Shown in pieces: positions 54,168 through 61,067 of a DNA stretch of 64,000 nucleotides. Within the stretch, counting starts at the first letter, position 1. The number at the start of each line of letters is the position of its first letter. Under the pieces are notes generated by a model. It was not told where the DNA came from. It ran no database searches and worked only from the letters and a program-made list of their open reading frames with translations. Location of the stretch: the NCBI GenBank assembly GCA_963674835.2, contig CAXXKC010000003.1, forward strand, positions 372,001 to 436,000, given 5' to 3'. The stretch comes from G963674835 sp963674835. Lineage in GTDB: Bacteria > Planctomycetota > Planctomycetia > Pirellulales > Thermoguttaceae. The position numbers and the translations under genes were made by a program.

Positions 54168-54923
54168 CTACGCAATGCGCATGGTCAGGCCGCCGTCGAC
54201 GGTGACCATCTCGCCGGTCATGTAGTCGTTGCGCACCAGCTCGATGATCATCTGCGCGACGCTTTCGGGCGTTCCGTTGCGGTGCAGCGGGATGCGTTTC
54301 TCGATGTTCAGCGATTTCTGCTCTTCCGAGACGCCGGCGATCGTGTGAAACTCGGTGTCGATGATGCCGGGCGATACGCAGTTCACACGGATATTGTCAT
54401 CGGCCAAGTCTCTGGCCAGCCCGCGGGTCATTTGCGGAATGGCCCCTTTGACCGTCTGGTAGGCGAGGATCCTGGGACAGCCGCGGATGCCCGCGACCGA
54501 AGAGATGAGAATGATGGCCCCCTGCTTCCTTTCCCGCATCTGCGGAATCGCCGCGCGGCAGAGGTGGTAGATGGCGTGAACGTGCACATCGAAGGCCCGA
54601 TACCAGTCCTCGGGCGAGACATCCAGGACGCTGCCGAGCACCGGTCCGCCGGCCGAATGAATGAGAACATCGACCGAGCCCAGTTCGGAAATCGTTTGGA
54701 GCACGCAGCGTCTATTGTCTTCGGGCAGGGCACAGTCGGCCACGATCATCGCGCAGCGCTGGCCGAGCTTCTCGATCGCCGCCGCCGTTTGCTTGGCTTG
54801 CTGATCGTCGCGCCGGGCAGCTATAGCGACGTCCATTCCCTGGTCGGCCAGGGCGATCGCCGTCGCAGCGCCGATTCCGCGCGTTCCACCAGTGACCAGA
54901 GCAACTTTGCCGCTCAGTTCCAT
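54168..54923 (-). CDS. Short-chain dehydrogenase/reductase (FabG-like)
   Basis: A 251-residue classical SDR. TGGTRGIG gives the cofactor loop; Ser141/Ser142 in LISSVAG, Tyr155 and Lys159 in YQTVKG complete the catalytic set; VNCVSPGIIDTEF and MTGEMVTVDGGL follow. It resembles 3-oxoacyl-ACP reductases and glucose dehydrogenase-type SDRs, so substrate is open. The start MELSGKVALVTGG is standard. It is the last gene of a five-gene run, 18 bases after the carbonic anhydrase gene, and is followed by the hairpin at 54113-54143. Confidence 0.92.
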   Translation of the reverse strand: MELSGKVALVTGGTRGIGAATAIALADQGMDVAIAARRDDQQAKQTAAAIEKLGQRCAMIVADCALPEDNRRCVLQTISELGSVDVLIHSAGGPVLGSVLDVSPEDWYRAFDVHVHAIYHLCRAAIPQMRERKQGAIILISSVAGIRGCPRILAYQTVKGAIPQMTRGLARDLADDNIRVNCVSPGIIDTEFHTIAGVSEEQKSLNIEKRIPLHRNGTPESVAQMIIELVRNDYMTGEMVTVDGGLTMRIA

Positions 54924-54941
54924 CGTCGTCTCTCCTCGAAT

Positions 54942-55625
54942 TCAATAGCCCCAGTTGTCGGTTTGCTGTTGTCCGAGCCAGTAGATCAGACCGGATCGGG
55001 TATCGTATTTCGCCGCCATGACGGTCACTTTGCCCGTGGCAACCTGCTCGCGGACGATCGGACTGTTTTGCAGCAGGTCGTCGATGGCTCGCCAGGCGTT
55101 CACCTCGGCGACCTTCTCGGCGAGCTGCGCCTCGTCGAGGCAGACGATTTCTCGCCGGACCTTGTCGACCGCGGGTTGGATCTTCTCCAAAATGGCTGAT
55201 ATGCTCCCAGGCGGTTGTTCACCCTGGATCGCTGCGTTCACCGCACCGCAGTGGGTGTGCGCCATGACGATCACGAGCGGTGTGGCCAGATGGCTGACAG
55301 CATACTCGATCGAGCCGATCTGATCGACCCCGCAAACGTTGCCTGCCACGCGAACCACGAACAGCCGGCCGATTCCTTGGTCGAAGAGGATCTCCGGCGG
55401 GACACGCGAGTCGGAGCAGGCGATGATGGTGGCCAGAGGGCGCTGCCCGTCCAACACGGTTTGCGTGCGACGCTCGAGGGTGATATCCCGATGCTCGCTT
55501 CTTCCAGCGACGAACCGGGCGTTTCCCTCCTCCAGACAGCGGAGCACATCGACCGCGGCGATCCCGAGACCGGCGGGGTCCTCACCGGAACGTTGCTGTG
55601 CCGAGTTAATGGAGCCGTCGTCCAT
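54942..55625 (-). CDS. Beta-class carbonic anhydrase
   Basis: A 227-residue zinc enzyme interconverting CO2 and bicarbonate. The zinc ligands and Asp/Arg dyad are present: CSDSRVPPE and HTHCGAV. Other family blocks are CLEEGNARFVAG at the N-terminus and VAGNVCGVDQIGSIEYAV. AGAGGT stands about 7 bases before the ATG at 55625. No signal peptide, so cytoplasmic. The C-terminus with a YDTRSGLIYWLG strand is complete. Its neighbours are an unknown membrane protein (21 bases upstream) and an SDR (18 bases downstream). Confidence 0.95.
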   Translation of the reverse strand: MDDGSINSAQQRSGEDPAGLGIAAVDVLRCLEEGNARFVAGRSEHRDITLERRTQTVLDGQRPLATIIACSDSRVPPEILFDQGIGRLFVVRVAGNVCGVDQIGSIEYAVSHLATPLVIVMAHTHCGAVNAAIQGEQPPGSISAILEKIQPAVDKVRREIVCLDEAQLAEKVAEVNAWRAIDDLLQNSPIVREQVATGKVTVMAAKYDTRSGLIYWLGQQQTDNWGY

Positions 55626-55646
55626 GGTAGACCTCTTGGTTTGACG

Positions 55647-56582
55647 TCAGGTTTCGGTCGGACAGGCCGGCACACGCACCAGCCGGAATCCCAGTGCACG
55701 GTAAACCCGCAGTGTGCCGAAGACCACTGCGCATTGAGTAACGTTCACAGTGTAGTATATCAGCACAACTAAGCGTATATCTGCCCAGGACATTCCAGTC
55801 GGCAAGCGGACAAGGACCGCCATCGCCGTGAATTCCCCGAGCGTAACCACGGCACAATAGACCAGCCACACGAGGAAAAGCCGCACGACAGAGCTTGATG
55901 CGAACAAGGCGCCCCACACGCACGGAACCGTCATGATTAGATTGCCCATCGTCACGGTAGCGATCGCTATGAGCGATTCACCTTCGACAGGAATGCCGTT
56001 GAACGCTCCGGGCGGAAGCACCAGTCGCAACGGTGAAAGCGCAACGGCGAGAAGCGCTGTCCCGAGCAGGAGGTGCCGAATCTCGAACTGGCGGTCGTCG
56101 TGGCAGCTCTGCGCGACTTGCCGGCTTTCATGAATCAGCCGCCATCGAAACGCTTTCTTGGCAATCCACAGAGGAACCTGCGCCGCCAGAACACCGCCCA
56201 GGAGAATCGTGCCCAGCAACATGGCGTCCGAAAGCGACATGGAACTCGTCGCTCGATTACCCAGCATCAAGGCATACCACATGAGCATGCCAAGCAGGGC
56301 GGACCAGGGCAATCGCACAACGATCGCCCCGGGCGCGAGCACGGCCCAGGTGGCAATCAGGTTCACCTCGCCAATACAAATGCCGATCGCCAGCGCCATC
56401 AGCCAATCCGAACCGCCGCGGAACACGGCCGGTGTAATGAAATTGTGAAGGAGAAACAGGCCGATCAGAACAGCGCTGACTGTCCAAATCGCCTCGTGCA
56501 TGTCGTTGGATTCTGCCGGCGTGTCATTGGTCGTGTTGCCGTCTTGTTCGAGATGCAGTTCGTTGTCGGGGATGTCAGTCAT
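55647..56582 (-). CDS. Polytopic membrane protein, function unknown
   Basis: A 311-residue protein with about seven to eight membrane helices: WTVSAVLIGLFLLHNF, LMALAIGICIGEVNLIATWA, LLGMLMWYALMLGN and others. FEIRHLLLGTALLAVALSPL is a phrase that recurs in planctomycete membrane hypotheticals. The start MTDIPDNELHLEQ at 56582 overlaps the end of the upstream gene (56575) by 8 bases, which indicates translational coupling. The longer upstream frame overlaps that gene much further and was not used. No family or activity recognised. Confidence 0.7.
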   Translation of the reverse strand: MTDIPDNELHLEQDGNTTNDTPAESNDMHEAIWTVSAVLIGLFLLHNFITPAVFRGGSDWLMALAIGICIGEVNLIATWAVLAPGAIVVRLPWSALLGMLMWYALMLGNRATSSMSLSDAMLLGTILLGGVLAAQVPLWIAKKAFRWRLIHESRQVAQSCHDDRQFEIRHLLLGTALLAVALSPLRLVLPPGAFNGIPVEGESLIAIATVTMGNLIMTVPCVWGALFASSSVVRLFLVWLVYCAVVTLGEFTAMAVLVRLPTGMSWADIRLVVLIYYTVNVTQCAVVFGTLRVYRALGFRLVRVPACPTET

Positions 56583-57072
56583 CGGCGTGCTCCACGCCAT
56601 GGGGCCGAACTGCACCGTTTTCACCCATCGAGGCGTGTTCATCAGGCTCTTCGTCTGAATCGCTCGCCGCCAGTACCTCCGTTGCACGAGCTAGGTCCTG
56701 CTGGGCGACGAGGACGTGCACGGGGCCGACCAGTCCACCCCACAATCCGAACGAATTGTTGTTGCCCATCACGGCGCGAATGCCGGCGGCGGACAGGACA
56801 TTGATGACGACCGCCGCGGACACGTCGTCGGGCACGGTCGCGATCGTCTGAAGGCTCACCGAGTCGGTGGAATTTGCGTGTTTGACACTCCACCGCAGCA
56901 GCAATATGCCGTAGGTCAGGATGCAGAACAACACCGCGCATCCTGTCGCCCTCGCTGGCTCGACGCCCAACGCCCGGAGCACCGCCAACAGCGCCGCGAA
57001 CTCGGTCGTCACGAGGAAGAGGCTCTTCAACGTGAACTGCATTCGCGGGTGGTCAGGCTGATCTTGATCCAT
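56575..57072 (-). CDS. Small membrane protein with DUF2007-like domain
   Basis: A 165-residue protein. FTLKSLFLVTTEFAALLAVL is a first membrane helix and GCAVLFCILTYGILLL a second. Residues about 80-140 (DVSAAVVINVLSAAGIRAVM, VHVLVAQQDLARATEVL) resemble DUF2007, a small ferredoxin-like fold called putative signal-transducing protein. The C-terminus is acidic. It lies 12 bases after the LysE-type gene and its 3' end overlaps the next start, so it is co-translated with the membrane protein at 55647. Function unknown. Confidence 0.7.
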   Translation of the reverse strand: MDQDQPDHPRMQFTLKSLFLVTTEFAALLAVLRALGVEPARATGCAVLFCILTYGILLLRWSVKHANSTDSVSLQTIATVPDDVSAAVVINVLSAAGIRAVMGNNNSFGLWGGLVGPVHVLVAQQDLARATEVLAASDSDEEPDEHASMGENGAVRPHGVEHADD

Positions 57073-57084
57073 AGAGCCCCCCGA

Positions 57085-57708
57085 TCATCCGAACGGGCCA
57101 GTCCAACGGACGGCACTGAACAGGAACTGCGTTCCGAAGCCCATCAGCACAACGGCGCAGAGCGCGAAGACAATCTGCTGGCCCCGTCGGCTCATCAGCG
57201 CCGATCCTTTGAAGCTGGCAAACGACAGGAGTTCCAACCAACCGAGATCGCAGAGCCAATGCACCAGAGCGAAGACAGCCAGGACGGCCAAGCTGAAGTC
57301 CATCGCCCGGCTGACTAGGGCGATCCCCACAGTGGCCCACCACACCAGGAAGTACGGATTCGCGCCGGTCAGGATCACGCCCGTCCAGAACGGATGCCGA
57401 GACGCCGAGACCGGAGCGCCTTGGTCCATCTTGCGTATGCTGCACAGCAACTGGATGCCCATGAGGATCAGGACCACTCCGCCGCCCAGCGCGATTCCCG
57501 CCCTAACGCCGTCCGACTGCACGATTGCGCCCGTTCCCGCAGCCGGCAGGAGAATCACCGGCAATTCGACGGCCGCATGGCCCACGGCGATCCACGCGCC
57601 CGCGTGACGAAAGCGCGTTCCCGCCGCGAGGGTCGCCGCGGTGATCGGCCCCGGCGCCAAGGCACCGGACAACGTGATGGCGACGGCCATGAAAAGGAAC
57701 GCGAACAC
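57085..57708 (-). CDS. LysE/RhtB family exporter
   Basis: A 207-residue inner-membrane transporter of the LysE family that exports amino acids or similar small solutes. ALAPGPITAATLAAGTRF gives the conserved PGP motif; about six helices follow, and TGVILTGANPYFLVWWATVG is the family NP signature. The GTG at 57708 has GAGGAG close upstream; an ATG at 57690 is an alternative. First gene of the five-gene run down to 54168. Substrate cannot be predicted. Confidence 0.9.
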   Translation of the reverse strand: MFAFLFMAVAITLSGALAPGPITAATLAAGTRFRHAGAWIAVGHAAVELPVILLPAAGTGAIVQSDGVRAGIALGGGVVLILMGIQLLCSIRKMDQGAPVSASRHPFWTGVILTGANPYFLVWWATVGIALVSRAMDFSLAVLAVFALVHWLCDLGWLELLSFASFKGSALMSRRGQQIVFALCAVVLMGFGTQFLFSAVRWTGPFG

Positions 57709-57825
57709 GGGCTCCTCGCGCTAGCTGAACGATCTCGCCTGCGGTGGAAGCCGGGCGCGGGCGTACCGTCAGCATAGCGTATGACCGCCACCCTGCCCAG
57801 GAGCCTTCGCAACGGCAGCCGGAGC

Positions 57826-59106
57826 TCACTGCTCGGGGATCGTCACGAAGTGGCTTCCGCCCTTCAACCAGCGTTCCATCGCGCCTTTGCTGCCGACGAT
57901 CGCGCGGTGGGGCCCATCGAGCTTCATCAGTGTATCGGGGCTGCCCAGGGTTCGAAACAGCTTGTCGTGCGGGTCGAAGCGGTTGAAGAGGTAGACTCCG
58001 TTCACGCCCGCCTTCCAAGCCGAGGCAGCCTCGCCGTGCCAGACGGCCGCGTCGCCGGCGCCTCCAGGTTTGCTCGCCGAAACGACGCGCGACGCGCTGA
58101 GGCATGCATAGACGGGCACGTCGTACTTCTTGCCCAAGGCGACCAGATTCTCCCACGGCTCGAAGTGGAAGTAACCGCCGCCCACCAGGATATCGACCAG
58201 ATCGTCCTGCATCCAACGTTCGTAGTCCAACCCGATCGCCTTGGCGAATCCGAGCGAATCGGGCACGCGGATGGAGATCAGCATTGGGCGGCCTCGCTTC
58301 TGGGCCACCTCTTCCGTCATGGCACGCACCCTTCGCAGCAAATCGGTCATCTGGTCGCACTGTTCCTGGGTCACCGGTTTCCCGGTCATCTGCGGCTTGA
58401 AGTAGACGGGATGGCGAAAGAAGTCGAGCTCGATCCCATCCACGTCGTAACGCGTGCACACGTCGCGGAGGATGCGGAACACCTTCTCTCGCACTTCGGG
58501 CAATCCGTAGTTGACCGCCGACCAACGGCCGCCACCGTGGCGGAACCGGTCCTCCTTCTTGCCCATGAGGAGTTCCGGATGGCTCAGTTTCCATTGCGAC
58601 AGCAGCGCACCGTCGGCCGAATCGTGCGTGTCGTTCATGCGCATCGACCAGAACACTTCCATGTTGTGCTTGTGGCCGAAGTCGGTGATGACCGTGAGCG
58701 AGTCGGTGCCGAGCTTGGTCAGTTCCCAGGCCCAATCGAGCTTGCGTTGGTCGCCGTGGCCGCGCAGCTCGGTCTCGTCGCTCTTCTGCGTGTAGAAGTT
58801 GAAGACGCCCGAGCAGTAGTAGATCGTGTCGACCTGCGATCCGGCCAGCGGGGAAGTGCGGCGTGCCAGGAACGCCTCAACGTCCTTTTGCTCGCCTTCC
58901 TTCAATCCCCGGGCGTCGTTGCCGTCATTGTTGACGATGATGCGACGCGTTCGGTGGGCGGCCGCTTTGCGGGCTGCCTTCATGTCCTTCGACGGCTTGG
59001 GTGCCGGATCCGATGCACTCTGCGCCTGCATGGGGCCGACGAACAAGGCCGCCAGCACTGCAGCAGCGACACAAGAGAACGCAACACGCCGAAGATGTCT
59101 GGACAT
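57826..59106 (-). CDS. Secreted glycoside-hydrolase-like TIM-barrel protein
   Basis: A 426-residue protein. Signal peptide: MSRHLRRVAFSCVAAAVLAA to GPMQAQ, with AAGGAA about 9 bases before the ATG at 59106. The body is a TIM barrel of the glycosyl-hydrolase-like GHL10 type: RRIIVNNDGNDA at the first strand, VDTIYYCSGVF, VFWSMRMND, then RYDVDGIELDFFRHP, whose acidic residues fit a catalytic site, and VDILVGGGYFHFEPW. The C-terminus ends in VTIPEQ. Substrate unknown. The nearest neighbour on the left is the LysE gene, 118 bases away on the same strand. Confidence 0.83.
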   Translation of the reverse strand: MSRHLRRVAFSCVAAAVLAALFVGPMQAQSASDPAPKPSKDMKAARKAAAHRTRRIIVNNDGNDARGLKEGEQKDVEAFLARRTSPLAGSQVDTIYYCSGVFNFYTQKSDETELRGHGDQRKLDWAWELTKLGTDSLTVITDFGHKHNMEVFWSMRMNDTHDSADGALLSQWKLSHPELLMGKKEDRFRHGGGRWSAVNYGLPEVREKVFRILRDVCTRYDVDGIELDFFRHPVYFKPQMTGKPVTQEQCDQMTDLLRRVRAMTEEVAQKRGRPMLISIRVPDSLGFAKAIGLDYERWMQDDLVDILVGGGYFHFEPWENLVALGKKYDVPVYACLSASRVVSASKPGGAGDAAVWHGEAASAWKAGVNGVYLFNRFDPHDKLFRTLGSPDTLMKLDGPHRAIVGSKGAMERWLKGGSHFVTIPEQ

Positions 59107-59581
59107 CACTGATTCCTTCCCAGCCGTCGCCATGCGTCCGGCCTCTTGACGGTTCTCACGGAACCGCGGGTTCCCGCTGCCTCATATATACGCATGTCCA
59201 GAAGTCGCCGCCAGTGGCGATTTCTGCCTAGCTCGCAGTCTACGGTGCACGACAGCCACATGCCAGAGTGGGCTTTATGGTTCCACGGGTGCAGGCCTCT
59301 TCGGGGGACCGGCCACGGTGTGGGACACCCCAACGGGGCCTTGCCGATGACCTATACTTTCTCGTACCAGAGGCTCCTCCGGAACCGCCGGACAGGACGG
59401 TCCCCGCCGATTATGGCGGATCGAGCGGCCGGAAACGCCGATTGCATGTCGCCGGAGCCACGGGTCGACGTACGGTTTGCGCGGGCGCCCCTTCGGAGAT
59501 CGTTCCGCGTATGACGACGGCAGCGGTTCTGACGATTGGCCGCGATCCACCCAGACAGAATCTGTTCGACGAAACACGCTT
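59107..59581. other. Spacer upstream of a divergent gene pair
   Basis: About 475 bases. Only short overlapping frames are seen; none resembles a protein. No clear promoter. Confidence 0.35.
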
Positions 59582-60130
59582 ATGGACATTCATCAAGTCA
59601 GCACAAAGATCGATTTGCTGACCCATAGCCACCGATTCGCCGGTCTGATCGATACGCACGGGTATCGACTGGCCGACATTCTCAACGACGCCACGACCAG
59701 CATCGTGGAACTGGAAGACGCAGTCGTATCGTCCCGGGGCACGCGACCCGACGAGGTTCAGTCGCTGCGGTCGGCGCGGCTACTGGTGCGGAAGCAGGAT
59801 GTTCTGGCCGCCTTTCTCGGCGGCAACCACGAGGCACCGATCCGGCGCAGCAACAATCGCATCGAGCGACGACGCCGTGGGGCCATGATCCTGCTTCCCG
59901 CCCTGATGCTATCGGGAATCGTTCACCTACCCTCCCGGGTGACGGCCGAATCGTTCCTCGTTGCCAACTCGCTGTTACCGTCGTACCTCGCACTGACCAA
60001 CGTCGCCATACACAGTTCCGAATTCCTGCTGCCAGACGTTTCATACGAGGTGGCCATCATTCGGCGGGAATGGATCGAAGCCCTGGAACTGTCCGGCGAA
60101 TTGGTTTCTAACGACAGCGTCGCACAGTGA
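59582..60130 (+). CDS. Hypothetical protein
   Basis: A 182-residue protein from the ATG at 59582 (MDIHQVSTKIDLLTHSHRFA). The first half is helical and charged (LADILNDATTSIVELEDAVV), followed by SLRSARLLVRKQDVLAAFLG and, after a basic patch (NNRIERRRRGAMILLPALML), a beta-rich part with an apolar stretch that is too short for a sure membrane helix. No family recognised. The ribosome site is weak. It converges with the zinc-finger-like gene at 60159. Coding status rests on the frame length and composition. Confidence 0.55.
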   Translation: MDIHQVSTKIDLLTHSHRFAGLIDTHGYRLADILNDATTSIVELEDAVVSSRGTRPDEVQSLRSARLLVRKQDVLAAFLGGNHEAPIRRSNNRIERRRRGAMILLPALMLSGIVHLPSRVTAESFLVANSLLPSYLALTNVAIHSSEFLLPDVSYEVAIIRREWIEALELSGELVSNDSVAQ

Positions 60131-60158
60131 CAGCCGCCACGGATTTCGCCGGCCTCGG

Positions 60159-60446
60159 CTACCGGACGGGCTCGGCAATCCACTGGCGATAACACGACGC
60201 GCACAGATAGAGCAGCATCTCGTGATAGACCTGGTCCAGCGCCTCCTGCTCGGAAAGATGACGAAGCTGCTGCAACAGGCGTTCCCACTCGGCGCGGACG
60301 TCGCGTTGCAGGTCTTCCCGGCTGAAACTGGGTGGCGTCGGGTCGGCCAGGGCCTCGATACGCACGATGTAGAAGTCGCCGCAACCCGGCGTCAATGGCC
60401 GGCCACAGCGGCGGCAGAACAGCGGCTTCGATCGGCTATCTGCCAT
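60159..60446 (-). CDS. Small protein with paired CxxC motifs
   Basis: A 95-residue protein from the ATG at 60446 (MADSRSKPLFCRRCGRPLTP). CRRCG near the start and CASCYRQW near the end could form one zinc site of four cysteines, with a long helical insert between them (REDLQRDVRAEWERLLQQLR). No family recognised. It is cytoplasmic. It diverges from the membrane protein at 60618. Confidence 0.6.
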   Translation of the reverse strand: MADSRSKPLFCRRCGRPLTPGCGDFYIVRIEALADPTPPSFSREDLQRDVRAEWERLLQQLRHLSEQEALDQVYHEMLLYLCASCYRQWIAEPVR

Positions 60447-60617
60447 GGAACCCCGGAGTGTGACGAGGTCGTTTGCCGGCGACCCTCCGCAAAGGCCCCC
60501 GTGTCCCCCTGAGAGAAGCCGCCTTGTGACCGACGAGAGTGTTCCCAGAATGGGCCCTTCGCACGTAGAATAGCTGGCGCCAGAATCCGCGTCAACGAGA
60601 CCAAGGGAGATCATCAC

Positions 60618-60914
60618 ATGCAGTTAACCCTCAGTCAATTCATCGTATGGCTGATTGTCGGAGGTCTGGCCGGCACACTGGCCGGGCGGATCGTCACGCT
60701 CAAAAAGGAAGGCCTAGGGCGCTGGACCAACCTGGGCGTCGGAATGGCGGGCGCGCTCATCGGAGGGTTTGTCTTCAAAATCTTCCACATCGATCTTGGG
60801 CTAGGCGAGATCAAGATCACGTTCGAAGATCTGATCGCCGCCTTTCTGGGCTCGCTCGTGCTGATCGCCATTTGGTGGCTGGTCCGCAAGTTCCGGCCTG
60901 CCAAGACCCCGTAG
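60618..60914 (+). CDS. GlsB/YeaQ/YmgE-like small membrane protein
   Basis: A 98-residue protein with three membrane helices: LSQFIVWLIVGGLAGTLAGR, NLGVGMAGALIGGFVFKIF and LIAAFLGSLVLIAIWWLVRK. The Gly-rich GGLAGTLAG and GMAGALIGG pattern is typical of the transglycosylase-associated / YeaQ family, linked to stress in other bacteria. GGGAG stands about 8 bases before the ATG. Complete. A perfect palindrome follows at 60949. Confidence 0.85.
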   Translation: MQLTLSQFIVWLIVGGLAGTLAGRIVTLKKEGLGRWTNLGVGMAGALIGGFVFKIFHIDLGLGEIKITFEDLIAAFLGSLVLIAIWWLVRKFRPAKTP

Positions 60915-60948
60915 CCGCCGGGCATTCGGCGCAGTCGACGCAAAACGG

Positions 60949-60966
60949 CCCTTCGGATCCGAAGGG
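60949..60966. terminator. Perfect palindrome after YeaQ-like gene
   Basis: CCCTTCGGATCCGAAGGG is an 18-base perfect palindrome 34 bases past the gene end, between convergent genes. It lacks a T-run, so a terminator role is only suggested by position. Confidence 0.4.
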
Positions 60967-61067
60967 TATGGGTTGCTGCACGTATGCCCCATCCACAGCG
61001 CACTATGTGGCGAACCCCGGGGGACCCGGGATCGCCATCACATCGTACCGCGCGAGACCGCGACGAC

